From positions 186,001-250,000 of the forward strand of contig NZ_CAMPOV010000001.1 in NCBI RefSeq assembly GCF_946892675.1: 64,000 bases of DNA, written 5' to 3'. The DNA comes from Arthrobacter sp. Marseille-P9274. GTDB taxonomy: Bacteria; Actinomycetota; Actinomycetes; Actinomycetales; Micrococcaceae. Below the pieces are notes generated by a model, which saw only the letters and a list, made by a program, of their open reading frames with translations, did no database searches and was not told the DNA's origin. Shown here piece by piece: positions 34,481 through 43,394 of the stretch. Positions within the stretch are counted from its first letter, which is position 1; the number at the start of each line of letters is the position of its first letter. The position numbers were made by a program, and so were the translations under genes.

Positions 34481-35797
34481 CTACACCCGGCCCAGCACGT
34501 CGATGTCGTCGAGGAAGTCCCGGTGCACTTCCTCGCTGACCGTGGTCCGGGTGTCGCCGATCGCGTCGAGGTAGTCCTGCGTGGACGGCCCCCGGCGCTC
34601 CCCCGCGCCGAAGATGCCGGCATCCGCGTGCCCCGTCCCGCCGTCGTCGTACACCGCCTTCTCCAGCGCCCGCTGCGACGCGCTGCGCGCCGCGTACTCG
34701 ATATCCGCCGGCGAGAAGCCCTCGGTACGCCCCACCAGCAGCGCGATGTCCACGTTCTCCACCACGGTCTCCGGGATGAAGCGCCGCCACATCGCCTCGC
34801 GCGCCTCGGCGTCAGGCAGGCCGATGGGAATGACATAGTCGAACCGGCCGTGGCGCAGGAACGCGGAGTCGAGGGCGCGGATGAAGTTCGTGGCGCAGAC
34901 CAGCAGCCGGCCGGGCTGCTCGCGGAAGGCGGGGATGATCTTGAGCAGCTCGTTGGTCACGCCCTGCAGCGGTGACGGCGGATCCCCGGCCCGCTGCGAG
35001 GCGATCTCCTCCACCTCGTCGATGAACACCACTGCGTGCTCCAGCTCCGCGATCTCCAGGAAAGTCTCGCGCAGCGCGCCGGCCAGGCCCTTCGGGTCCG
35101 AGGCCAGCCGCGAGGGGAAGACCTCCACGAACGGCCACTCCAGCCGGGACGCGATCGCTTTCGCGAACGTGGTCTTGCCGGTGCCCGGAGGCCCGAAGAG
35201 CACGACGGCGCGCGGCGGCACCACGCCGTATTCGTCCGCGAGGTCCGACTCGGCCAGCGGCAGGACCAGGCGCCGCTCCAGCAGCTCCTTCTCGCGCCGC
35301 ATGCCGGCCACGTTGTCCCAGAGGTTGCGCGCGAGGATCCGGCCTCCCAGCAGGCCCAGCGGCTCCAGCTCCTGGCGCTGGATCGGAATGGTCCGCTCGA
35401 AGTAGCGCAGGTTCTTCTTCAGCACGAAGCCGCGGTCCATGAAGGCGTCCATCCGCGTCTCGGACTCCGGCATCAGTGCGGACAGCTTGTTCAGCCCGTG
35501 CGGCGCCATCCGGTTTTCGACGGCGGCCAGCAGCGAGGTGCCGATCCCCCGGCCGCGGAATTCCGGCAGCGTGGCCAGGAAGACGATCCAACCCTGGTCA
35601 TGGGCGGCACGGCCGACGGCGGCGCCCACCACCTGCTCGCCCATCACCGCCACCACGGCGTGGTCCTTCTCGCAGGACGCCATCACCTCCGACAGCGCGT
35701 ACACGGGCTCGACGTTCGTGGCCTTCAGCGACTCCCAGAGGTGCAGGATGCCATCCAGATCGGTCGAGTGGAAGTCACGGATCCGCCAGTGGGTCAT
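34481..35797 (-). CDS. GNAT acetyltransferase-AAA+ ATPase fusion protein
   Basis: 438 aa; start at 35797 with AGGAGAC before the ATG (the open frame upstream is not coding). Residues 1-145 form a GNAT domain (LATLPEFRGRGIGTSLL, acetyl-CoA loop at 81-86). Residues about 150-430 are an AAA+ ATPase with Walker A GPPGTGKTT (202-210), Walker B VVFIDEVEE (256-264), sensor 1 CATNF and the arginine-finger region LRHGRFDYV. It may couple acetylation to remodelling of a protein, but no substrate can be inferred. Convergent with hipA, divergent from the CYTH-like gene. Confidence 0.88.
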   Translation of the reverse strand: MTHWRIRDFHSTDLDGILHLWESLKATNVEPVYALSEVMASCEKDHAVVAVMGEQVVGAAVGRAAHDQGWIVFLATLPEFRGRGIGTSLLAAVENRMAPHGLNKLSALMPESETRMDAFMDRGFVLKKNLRYFERTIPIQRQELEPLGLLGGRILARNLWDNVAGMRREKELLERRLVLPLAESDLADEYGVVPPRAVVLFGPPGTGKTTFAKAIASRLEWPFVEVFPSRLASDPKGLAGALRETFLEIAELEHAVVFIDEVEEIASQRAGDPPSPLQGVTNELLKIIPAFREQPGRLLVCATNFIRALDSAFLRHGRFDYVIPIGLPDAEAREAMWRRFIPETVVENVDIALLVGRTEGFSPADIEYAARSASQRALEKAVYDDGGTGHADAGIFGAGERRGPSTQDYLDAIGDTRTTVSEEVHRDFLDDIDVLGRV

Positions 35798-36025
35798 GAA
35801 GAGTCTCCTGTGGTCTGAGCCACGCGTCTGCGCCGCCTGCTCCCAAGATAGCGGCCTTCGCCGGAGCCGCCGCTTCCATGACTGCTCGTGAATAAGGGAC
35901 GCGCTGTCCGACCATGTTGAGACCTTCAGCCCATAGCTGCCGGGGCGGGCCCCGAGTAGTCTGTGGCGGAGATCAAGCACCTCGTCCCCGCGCGGGACCG
36001 CGCCGTCACAAGGGTGGGAGCAAGG

Positions 36026-36769
36026 ATGTCGCCGACCGAGTATCCCGTGGAAAGCAAAGTGAACGTGGCAGGGCACCCGGAGGACGCGTTGTCGGCCCTA
36101 GGGCTCAACGGCGGATCGAAACGCCGCATCTGGTTCTTCGAGGACCTGACCCCCGGCATCGAGCCGGGCCTGCCGCTGCTTTCGGGCGGGGTTGTGCTCC
36201 GGGTCCGCAGCGGCAAATCCGGCGACTTTACGCTCAAGCTGCGGCCTTGCCGGCGCACGCAGTTGACCCCCGAGTGGGCCGCGGGATTCACGGACGGTAA
36301 CGGCTTCGAGTACCGCGTGGAGCAAGACTGGACCGGGCAACGGCGGTCCCTGGCCGCCTCGTCAGTGGTGAATCTGGACCCCAATCTGATTGACAGCGTG
36401 GTCTCGGAGGGGGCCGACGCCGACACTCTCCTAGCCGGGAAACAGCGGGAGTTCCTTCGTGATTGCGGCACTCTTCGGATCGCTTTCGCCGGGCTGACCC
36501 CACTGGGTCCCGTCTTGGCAACCAAATGGAAGAACGCCCCGGTCGGAAAATTCGACACCCACATCGAGCGGTGGGAGGTCGGCGAATTGGACTTCCTCGA
36601 AGTGTCCATACGTTCCGACACCGACGCCGAACGCCGGCAACAGGGCCTCGAGACCGCGGTCCGTGCCTTGGGGCTCTCGATAGATGATGACCGGGAATCC
36701 AAAACACGCCGGGTCCTGACCCAACTGGCGCGCTTGGCCTCAGAGGATGCCGCACAGGGTAGTTCCTAG
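36026..36769 (+). CDS. CYTH-like domain protein
   Basis: 247 aa; ATG at 36026 behind GGGAG. An early acidic/basic motif (PVESKVNV), RRIWFFEDLTP, VVLRVRSG, DFTLKLRP and a later FLEVSIRSD strand fit the alternating charged strands of the CYTH/triphosphate-tunnel fold, though the EXEXK motif is reduced to ESKV. It might bind polyphosphate or a nucleotide. Soluble, no signal peptide. Its partner genes give no clue. Confidence 0.55.
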   Translation: MSPTEYPVESKVNVAGHPEDALSALGLNGGSKRRIWFFEDLTPGIEPGLPLLSGGVVLRVRSGKSGDFTLKLRPCRRTQLTPEWAAGFTDGNGFEYRVEQDWTGQRRSLAASSVVNLDPNLIDSVVSEGADADTLLAGKQREFLRDCGTLRIAFAGLTPLGPVLATKWKNAPVGKFDTHIERWEVGELDFLEVSIRSDTDAERRQQGLETAVRALGLSIDDDRESKTRRVLTQLARLASEDAAQGSS

Positions 36770-36826
36770 CCAGGTGCCATATCCTGACTGGGGCCGGTCA
36801 TGCAGGTCAGGGCCTGAGGGGGAACA

Positions 36827-37741
36827 ATGAAGCAGCGGACGCTCGGAAAATCCGGGCTGTCAGTATCCGAGATCGGCTTCGGGGCCGGCGGATACTGGGG
36901 CATGAAGGCCTTCGACGATCGCCGCGCTGCGCGGCTGGTGGAACAGGCACTCGATGGCGGGATCAACCTTTTCGACACCGGCCCCAATTACAGCCGTGGC
37001 AACGCTGAAGTGCGGCTGGGCCGGATCCTCGGCGGCCGTGCCAAGCACCTGGTCATTTCCACCAAGGTGGGCTCGCTCTGGTCCGAAGGGCGGAATACGA
37101 AGGACTTTTCGCCGGCTTCGATCGAACACAGTCTGCGGGAGAGCCTGCGGCGGCTGCACCTTGACCATTTGCCGCTGCTGCATTTTCATGGCTATCCGAA
37201 CCCTGCCGGCCCGGCGGTTGAGACCCTACTCAGGCTCAAGGACAAGGGCATGGTCGGCGCGCTGGGCGTATCCACCGGGCCGGGCGGCGCGAAGCGTGCC
37301 CTGAAGCTGGGGATTTTCGACTGCCTGATGGTCGAGTACAACCTAGTGGACCGTTCGTTGGCACCGGTCATCGCGGCTGCGGGGAAGGCCGGGACCGGCA
37401 TCATCATCAAGTCGCCGCTGGCACAGACTCTCTACTCGCGCGACATCTTCAAGATCTCCGCACCAAGCGACGTCTGGTACCTGCTGCGCGCGCTGAAGAA
37501 CCACCGCCACAAGTTCATCCAGGGCCGGAAATTCCGTTTCATCAACGACGTCGAAGGGCTCAAGGCCAGCCAAGTCGCCCTTGCCTACGTGCTCAGCAAC
37601 CCGCATGTCACCAGTGCCGTGGTCGGCACTGTGCGGCCGGAGCACTTGCAGACGAACCTCGAAACGTCTGCCATTAGGCTGCCGGCAGACCTGCTGCACC
37701 GGATCGAGCAGGCGGGAACCGCAATAAATACAGCCGTCTGA
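36827..37741 (+). CDS. Aldo/keto reductase
   Basis: 304 aa. RTLGKSGLSVSEIGFGAGGY opens the fold; INLFDTGPNYSRGNAE carries the catalytic Asp and Tyr, VISTKVG the Lys and LLHFHGYP the His, so the tetrad is complete. An NADPH-dependent oxidoreductase of small carbonyl compounds. Single gene with weak context; substrate unknown. Confidence 0.92.
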   Translation: MKQRTLGKSGLSVSEIGFGAGGYWGMKAFDDRRAARLVEQALDGGINLFDTGPNYSRGNAEVRLGRILGGRAKHLVISTKVGSLWSEGRNTKDFSPASIEHSLRESLRRLHLDHLPLLHFHGYPNPAGPAVETLLRLKDKGMVGALGVSTGPGGAKRALKLGIFDCLMVEYNLVDRSLAPVIAAAGKAGTGIIIKSPLAQTLYSRDIFKISAPSDVWYLLRALKNHRHKFIQGRKFRFINDVEGLKASQVALAYVLSNPHVTSAVVGTVRPEHLQTNLETSAIRLPADLLHRIEQAGTAINTAV

Positions 37742-37929
37742 GCACACGCACCAGCCTGAACTCCCCGGCTTTAAACCGGCTTCCTGAATCAGTACGACTA
37801 CGGCACCGGTCGTCAAGAGCACAACCGGCGTTTGTCCATCACTTGGATAAACGTTTCCCTAGTGCTTGAAAAACCGTACTCTTTTCGCGGCCGGAAGCAC
37901 CGGCCGCCAGATGGGGGAGGGCATTTTTC

Positions 37930-38787
37930 GTGTCTCTTGATTTCATTTCCGCAGAGCCGCCGCGCGTCCGCACGCGCGGTTTCCGCTCTGCCACTGTCCT
38001 ATTCGGCGCCGGGGCACTTGTTCTCGGCCTCTTCTCGGGGCCGGCTGCAACCGCCGCACCCATTGAGCCGACGCCGTCGCCGGAAACTTCCGCTCCGGCG
38101 ACGCCGGAGATTCCCAACGGCGACTTCACCACTACCTGGGACGGTGTTGTCTCCGGCAAGCCCGCCGTCGGGCAGAAGCTCTCCGTAGCGAGCCCGTTGC
38201 TCTCCCCTGCAGGGAGCGTCGCCTACCAGTGGTACCGCGGCACTTCGGCGATCAGCGGCGCGGTGTCTTCCAGCTACACGCTGACTCCGGCCGACTCAGC
38301 CCAGACACTCTCCGTAACAGTCACTGCCACGGGGACCGGCATGAATCCGCTCATCCTGGCGTCCAAATCAGTTGTCGTCGCCAAGGGCACGTTCACAGCT
38401 ACTCCCACCCCCGCCATTGCCGGGACCGCCAAGGTTGGGTCCCAGCTGACGGCCAACCCGGGCAACTGGTCACCCACAGGCGCCACCCTGGGCTACCAGT
38501 GGTACCGCGGCAGCACTGCGATTAGCGGCGCTACGGCATGCACCTACACGCCGACCGCTGCGGACAACGGCCAGTACCTGAAAGTGCGCGTGCGCGCCTC
38601 CCGGGCCGGTTACACCACCCTCGACCGCTGGTCGGTCTCCCGCATGGTCGCCGCCGGCTCCATCGTTGCGTCCCAGTGGCCGGCTATCTCCGGCACGGCC
38701 CGTTACGGCCAGACGCTGAAGGTCAGCCAGGGCTGGACCGCCGGCTCCAAGATCGCCTACCGGGTATACCCCGTGAGACAGCGCTGA
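37930..38787 (+). CDS. Secreted protein with Ig-like repeats, third repeat cut short
   Basis: 285 aa; GTG start at 37930, GGAGG about 10 bases before it. Signal peptide about 1-43 (after an RVRTRGFR basic region), a Pro/Thr-rich linker, then repeats of about 85 residues with the core YQWYRG..AISGA (two complete). A third begins (ISGTARYGQTLKVSQGW) but ends after AYRVYPVRQR, where the others read YQWYR. The same repeats occur in the esterase-like gene at the left edge. The protein is probably a cell-surface or polymer-binding factor that has lost its C-terminal portion. Confidence 0.75.
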   Translation: MSLDFISAEPPRVRTRGFRSATVLFGAGALVLGLFSGPAATAAPIEPTPSPETSAPATPEIPNGDFTTTWDGVVSGKPAVGQKLSVASPLLSPAGSVAYQWYRGTSAISGAVSSSYTLTPADSAQTLSVTVTATGTGMNPLILASKSVVVAKGTFTATPTPAIAGTAKVGSQLTANPGNWSPTGATLGYQWYRGSTAISGATACTYTPTAADNGQYLKVRVRASRAGYTTLDRWSVSRMVAAGSIVASQWPAISGTARYGQTLKVSQGWTAGSKIAYRVYPVRQR

Positions 38788-38813
38788 GCGCTCTCGGTGG
38801 AGCATACTGAGGC

Positions 38814-39212
38814 ATGACTGACGCAGATGATTTCGTCGCCTGGGTGAAGACCTCCCTGTACGACGCCGAACGCGCCATCCACAACGGCGACGCGGCGCCG
38901 CGGCGGGCGCTCTGGTCGCGCAACGAGCCGGTGAGCGTCCTGGGCGCGTGGCGCAATGCCTTCGGGCAGCAGGAACTGGAGGAACTGTTCACCGGCCTCG
39001 CCAAACAATTCTCCAACTGCACGTCCTACCGCTTCGAGCTGTTGGCCTGCGACGTCGTGGGCGACATGGCCTATACGGCCGGGCTGGAGCACACCTCCGC
39101 CTCGGTGGACGGTGAGCCGCGCAGCTATGTGCTGCGGGCTACGCAGGTCTATCGTCGCGAAGACGGCGAATGGAAGGTGGCCCACCGGCACGGCGATACC
39201 GTCACCGGGTAG
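38814..39212 (+). CDS. SnoaL/DUF4440-like NTF2-fold protein
   Basis: 132 aa. An N-terminal helix, the SVLGAWRNAFGQQELEELF segment and a C-terminal ATQVYRREDGEWKVAHRHGD strand are typical of SnoaL_3/DUF4440 NTF2-like proteins. These are small cytoplasmic dimers with varied enzymatic or binding roles; none can be assigned here. Starts 27 bases after the truncated Ig-like gene. Confidence 0.82.
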   Translation: MTDADDFVAWVKTSLYDAERAIHNGDAAPRRALWSRNEPVSVLGAWRNAFGQQELEELFTGLAKQFSNCTSYRFELLACDVVGDMAYTAGLEHTSASVDGEPRSYVLRATQVYRREDGEWKVAHRHGDTVTG

Positions 39213-39289
39213 GTGCTGTGACGGTCAACTTCGTTTGGCACTCAAACCGAGGCTGCTGGCCGATCCTCGGCGAATGTTCCCTGGACGGG

Positions 39290-39796
39290 CTAGGTCAACG
39301 AGTCGATGGCGACGGTGATCGCCAGAATGAGCGGGACGTCTTCGCCTTGCGCGATGTCTACGCCGTAGGATTCACGCACCCGGAACCATTTCTTGGAGAT
39401 CGTGGCGACCGTGCGGCCCTCGCGCTCGATCTGGTACTCGTGGTCGACGATGTTCCCGTGCGCCTTCATATCGTCGCCGTCCTTCACATCGATGGCGAAG
39501 CGGTCCCGGAGCCCGATCAGCGCCTTGTGGACAGTTGCGGCGGTGTCGCCGCCGCGCTCAATGGCGACCTTGTCCCGGATCGAGAGCTTTCGCTCCTGGA
39601 TCCTCGCCGCCTCGTTTCCCGAGGCGTCCTCCAGAACGAACGTGTCCCGGGCTCGAAGCGCCTTGCCGTTGACCTTGTAGACGCGTCGACCCTGGTCGTC
39701 CTCGATCCAGTAATCATCCCCAATCGACAGCAGTTTCTCGCGCATCTGAAACCGCGCTCCGGCGGGTTCGTCGGGCCGATGCCGTAATAATCCCAT
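39290..39796 (-). CDS. LURP-one-related (DUF567) family protein
   Basis: 168 aa; start at 39796. FQMREKLLSIGDDYWIED, VYKVNGKALRARDTFVLED and SKKWFRVRESYGVDI are the repeating strands of the LOR/Tubby-C-like barrel. The fold resembles membrane-tethered phospholipid scramblase-like proteins; the bacterial role is unknown. Convergent with the NTF2-like gene. Confidence 0.85.
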   Translation of the reverse strand: MGLLRHRPDEPAGARFQMREKLLSIGDDYWIEDDQGRRVYKVNGKALRARDTFVLEDASGNEAARIQERKLSIRDKVAIERGGDTAATVHKALIGLRDRFAIDVKDGDDMKAHGNIVDHEYQIEREGRTVATISKKWFRVRESYGVDIAQGEDVPLILAITVAIDSLT

Positions 39797-40047
39797 GCCG
39801 TGACCATAGGTCCACTTCACCGGGCGGCGCCTCACCCGAACCGGATGGTCCGGGGACCGTGGAAGCGCCCGCCGGTCCAACCGCCGGCTCACCAGGCGGT
39901 TGAACTTGATCTGAATGTCGGCCTGTTTTACCGTCACCGGTCCGGGAGCGAATCCGCCAGGGCCGGGACCGGGGGCGTCCGAGCGACAGTGATCATGGAC
40001 GCGCCAAGGGTGTCTATCTTTTGCCCCAGGGCCCAGCTTGACAGCTC

Positions 40048-40383
40048 TCAGTCGGCAAGAGTGCAGTGCGATGCGTCTACGATCAGCCGCATCGTCCGAT
40101 CCTTCGACGTCAGCTCGGTTTCAACCGTGCAGAGCTGAACTGCACTGATAGACACCCGTCCCAGCGGGATGTCTTCCGACACGAGGGACATTCCTGCGCT
40201 CATCTCCTCGGACAGGAGGAGTTCGTCCGCGGGACCGGTGACACGAATTTCGAGGGCACTCTTCTGCCCTTCAGGCATGCTTCTCACCTCGACGGCGACG
40301 CTTCCACGGTCAGGCGCACACCCGGTCACTAAGCCGGCGGATAAAAGCAGCGCCGTGGAGTATGCGAAACAGCGGGCTCCCAT
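40048..40383 (-). CDS. Small lipoprotein
   Basis: 111 aa; start at 40383 with GGGGGAGGAC upstream. A lipoprotein signal with lipobox LVTGC (Cys about 22) leads into an acidic domain of about 85 residues. Two further cysteines (QLCTVE and SHCTL) may pair. Family not recognised. It faces the next lipoprotein gene across a 257-base divergent region. Confidence 0.72.
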   Translation of the reverse strand: MGARCFAYSTALLLSAGLVTGCAPDRGSVAVEVRSMPEGQKSALEIRVTGPADELLLSEEMSAGMSLVSEDIPLGRVSISAVQLCTVETELTSKDRTMRLIVDASHCTLAD

Positions 40384-40640
40384 GGCATTACTGTCCTCCC
40401 CCTCGTTCGCTCCTGCAAAGCTCCCGTTCGCCCGCCCCTCCCCCAGCGGTCGAGGAGCGAAGGACCGTTGCGATGCGCGATGGAGGCGCCCGGCCGGGGA
40501 AAGCAAAATGTGCCGCAGTGGCACAAATAGGGTTCCGGTTTGCCCGAGCCGCTTTCCGCCCGACGAAGAGCACGGTCTCGATTCGGCTACACATCCCCCG
40601 GAGAGCCTGTCAGGTCGTCAGCTCCGGGTAGGCTGCGGCC

Positions 40641-41093
40641 ATGACCCTTCGTCCGGCGATCGGTGCCCTGGCCACGGCCCTGCTGCTGGCGGTGGCCGCC
40701 TGCGGGCCTGCCGGCGTCTCCTTGGAAGCGGAGGGCGCCACGACTCAGCCCGCCCTCACCGAGTGGGCCAACCAGCAGTTCAATGAAGAACGGTGGGGAG
40801 AGCCCGGCGTCCACCAAGGGGCTGGCGGCATTGGACCCGGCAGTGACGGTGGCCTCGAGTTCACCCCCGGGAAGGCAGGCTGGTATGCCATCGGGATGGC
40901 CTGTGAGGGCGCCGAATCCATCGCCGTAACGGTAACAGTGGCCGACGGCGATCTCGGAACCGGGAACACGAGCTGCGGGTCCGAAGTGAGAACCACCATG
41001 GAGCTTCCCGCCAGCAAGGTGACCATTGCAGTCGAGGGCGCGGAGGATTCGGGGATGTGGGCGCTTGCCGTCACGCCCGCCGACGCTCCGTGA
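40641..41093 (+). CDS. Lipoprotein of unknown function
   Basis: 150 aa with lipobox AVAACG (Cys about 21). The mature part has a beta-rich pattern (WYAIGMACEGAESIAVTVTV, then VTIAVEGAEDSGMWALAV), and two more cysteines that could be disulfide-bonded. It resembles small actinobacterial cell-envelope lipoproteins of no known role. Confidence 0.75.
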   Translation: MTLRPAIGALATALLLAVAACGPAGVSLEAEGATTQPALTEWANQQFNEERWGEPGVHQGAGGIGPGSDGGLEFTPGKAGWYAIGMACEGAESIAVTVTVADGDLGTGNTSCGSEVRTTMELPASKVTIAVEGAEDSGMWALAVTPADAP

Positions 41094-41139
41094 CAGCAGT
41101 TTCATAGAGTTAGGGGCTCCCGCCGGATGCTCACCGTGG

Positions 41140-41442
41140 CTAGCGGGCCAGGTCGCCGTTGACGATCTGGACGGTGTCGCCCTTGCGGAGGGAATTGAAC
41201 CGTGCCTGCGGGATCTCGAACTCGAGCTGCTCGCCGTTCCCGGTGGTCACGGTGAGTTCCCACTCTGCCGGTTCACGCTTGGTGGTTGTCTTCCAGGTCT
41301 TGCCGACCTTCTTCCGCTTCTTCACGGTATCCGGGTCGTCGTACTCCAGGTTGGCCACCTTGGCAGGTCCGGTGTAGGAGGAGCCGCACCCGGTGAGCAG
41401 GAGGGCTGCGGCCAGTGCCGCCGCGGTAGCAATCTTCTTCAT
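41140..41442 (-). CDS. Small lipoprotein
   Basis: 100 aa. MKKIATAAALAAALLLTGCG is a short lipoprotein signal (Cys 19). The rest is a basic, soluble domain (KKRKKVGKTWKTTTKREP, then a beta-rich half ending VQIVNGDLAR). No family recognised. Convergent with the preceding lipoprotein gene. Confidence 0.75.
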   Translation of the reverse strand: MKKIATAAALAAALLLTGCGSSYTGPAKVANLEYDDPDTVKKRKKVGKTWKTTTKREPAEWELTVTTGNGEQLEFEIPQARFNSLRKGDTVQIVNGDLAR

Positions 41443-41584
41443 GCCCGCTATGTGTCCGGCGCCTTCCCTGGATGTCTACGCCGAACGACGGCGAGGGACT
41501 CCACCGACGGTGCGGCAGCCGGAGCCCTCCGGCCCGCGCACATACACTGAAGGCAGCAGCGCCACCTAACAGAAGCAGGGCACC

Positions 41585-42184
41585 ATGATCGACGTCGAAC
41601 CCCACTACATGACCCTGTCCTATCGGCTGGCCTACCACGGACTCCCCGACCACCGGGAAGCGCCGGAGACGTATCCGCTGTCCTGGGAGATCGACATCAG
41701 CGCCGAGATCTTTCCGGACGACGACGGCGACGGCGAGCAGCACTCCCTCGGATCGGCCGAAGCCGAGATCGTTCCGGATGCCGGGATGATCGACCTGTTC
41801 GACACCCTCGATGCCGTCGACGCCGATCTGGCGTCCTTCGGCGAGGTCTTCGGAACCATGCGTCCCGACCTGCTGGAGGAAGCCGGCATGACTGAGTTCG
41901 GCGGGGACCTGCTGATCCTCACCAGCCTGGAGATCAAACCCGACTACCGCGGCCAGGAACTAGGCCACCACGTGCTGCGCGCGATCCTGGCGACCATTGG
42001 ACGCAACGTCGACCTCGTCGCCCTGCGCGCTGCACCGCTGCTGGACGACGACGGACCGGAGGAAGGGACGCCGGAGCATGAGACGGCGAAGGCCGCGCTG
42101 CGCTCGTATTGGGAGTCCTTCGGTTTCATGCCGGTCCTCAAAGCCGACTCCGGTGACTACCTGGTCTACTTCACCCGGGAGTGA
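41585..42184 (+). CDS. GNAT-like acetyltransferase
   Basis: 199 aa. LILTSLEIKPDYRGQELGHHVLRAIL gives the GNAT beta-4/alpha-3 core with a slightly altered acetyl-CoA loop (RGQELG where RGxGxG is usual), and YWESFGFMP is the C-terminal motif. The first 60 residues are an acidic N-terminal extension. Substrate unknown. It lies 86 bases upstream of the toxin-antitoxin module. Confidence 0.75.
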   Translation: MIDVEPHYMTLSYRLAYHGLPDHREAPETYPLSWEIDISAEIFPDDDGDGEQHSLGSAEAEIVPDAGMIDLFDTLDAVDADLASFGEVFGTMRPDLLEEAGMTEFGGDLLILTSLEIKPDYRGQELGHHVLRAILATIGRNVDLVALRAAPLLDDDGPEEGTPEHETAKAALRSYWESFGFMPVLKADSGDYLVYFTRE

Positions 42185-42247
42185 GGACAGGTTGGGCCGC
42201 AGGACCTTCAGCAGGAGCTGGAGGCGAACCTCGCTTCCCGACGGATG

Positions 42248-42268
42248 AACCAACGGATAGTGTTGGTT
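42248..42268. promoter_or_regulatory. Candidate operator of the RES/Xre module
   Basis: AACCAAC (42248-42254) and GTTGGTT (42262-42268) form a 7-base inverted repeat with a 7-base spacer, ending 2 bases before the antitoxin ATG. GATAGT (42256-42261) within it could be a -10 box, giving a nearly leaderless transcript. No ribosome site is visible. Confidence 0.45.
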
Positions 42269-42270
42269 GT

Positions 42271-42795
42271 ATGGAGGCCAACCCATCTAAAGACGAGTTC
42301 GTGCTGATTCAGTTCGAGGGAAAATCCGTTCCAGCAACAATCAGGGACGGCAAAGTCCTGCTCCCCAAGTCCCTAGCGCTGCCGTCCGGCCACCTTCGCA
42401 CGCAACGGTTCGTTGGCCCCCGCAGGGCCTCTAAGAATGTAAGGGTCCGCTATGTAAAGCAGGCCGGCTCCTATTCAACCGCTGCTGTAGCCCGCAGGGT
42501 CATCGACGTCCTTGGTAACAACACCGTGGCTGCGCTGCTCGACGTGAACCAGGACCGGCCCAACCGATGGGCGTCCGGCCAGGCTGAACCGAACGAAGAG
42601 AACCGGATGCAGCTCGCGGACCTGGACGCCTTGGCCGGCCACCTGCTCGCTGCCTTCACTCCGGAGCAGGCGGTCCTGTGGCTCGACGGCCATGATCCGT
42701 ACCTGAATGCGCGGCCCATCGACGTCTACCGGCTGGAGGGGGCGGGGCCGGTAATCGAAGCGATGAAAGCCTATGAGCAGGGGGCCTTCGCCTAG
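42271..42795 (+). CDS. Xre/MbcA/ParS-type antitoxin
   Basis: 174 aa. The C-terminal part, DLDALAGHLLAAFTPEQAVL followed by WLDGHDPYLNARPIDVYRL, is the toxin-binding domain of MbcA/ParS/Xre antitoxins, preceded by a helix-turn-helix (VARRVIDVLGNNTVAALLDV). It should repress the operon and neutralise the RES toxin. The last base of its TAG stop is the first base of the toxin start. Confidence 0.88.
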   Translation: MEANPSKDEFVLIQFEGKSVPATIRDGKVLLPKSLALPSGHLRTQRFVGPRRASKNVRVRYVKQAGSYSTAAVARRVIDVLGNNTVAALLDVNQDRPNRWASGQAEPNEENRMQLADLDALAGHLLAAFTPEQAVLWLDGHDPYLNARPIDVYRLEGAGPVIEAMKAYEQGAFA

Positions 42796-43394
42796 TGCGG
42801 TTCTGGCGCGTTCTCAACTGGAATCCGGCCGCGAATACTGCCGAGGACAACGGGCACCCGCTCTATGTTTGGCCGCGGCAGGGAGCAGGTCGCGTCGACG
42901 ACTCGCAGCGGGAGTACCTCGTGCTGTACGTCGGAGATTCCCCGATGGGTGCGGTGGCTGAAGCCTTCGGCCGCTTCATCCGCTGGACTCCTGCCATCCT
43001 GGAGGCACCTAAGGTCGCACCGTCCGGCACGATCAAGGCGCTGGTGGCGTACGACGGCGAGCCGGACGTCCTAGATCTGGATGACCCCTACACTCTCGTG
43101 GACTGGGGACTGCGCCCTAGCCAGGTGGTTGCCCGCGATCGGCCATCAACTCAACGTTGGGCCAGAGCGATCTACGATGCCGGCGGCACGGCAGGTGTCT
43201 CTTGGTGGTCCTACTACGAACCGCGCTGGGCCAGCATCGGCCTCTGGGACATCAGCGGCCTCACCCCGGTCGGCGACCCGGAACCACTGACCCTTGATCA
43301 TCCGGTCATACATGGCGCGGCAGAGGCGATACGGCGAATTGTCGAGGTACCTTCCGCCCGGCGTTCCAGAGGAACCGGAGCCGGGCCATGGTGA
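42795..43394 (+). CDS. RES-domain toxin (NAD+-degrading type)
   Basis: 199 aa; GTG start overlapping the antitoxin stop (TAGTG). FWRVLNW at the N-terminus supplies the conserved Arg, LYVGDSPMGAVAEAFGR the Glu and GVSWWSYYEPRWASIGLWD the Ser region of RES toxins such as MbcT, which deplete NAD+. The size is normal. All catalytic landmarks seem present. A third small gene overlaps its end by 7 bases. Confidence 0.87.
   Translation: MRFWRVLNWNPAANTAEDNGHPLYVWPRQGAGRVDDSQREYLVLYVGDSPMGAVAEAFGRFIRWTPAILEAPKVAPSGTIKALVAYDGEPDVLDLDDPYTLVDWGLRPSQVVARDRPSTQRWARAIYDAGGTAGVSWWSYYEPRWASIGLWDISGLTPVGDPEPLTLDHPVIHGAAEAIRRIVEVPSARRSRGTGAGPW

Noticed and set aside
35798-36076. N-terminal extension of the GNAT-AAA protein
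   Set aside because: No family similarity, and the ATG at 35797 has a strong site and starts the GNAT fold.
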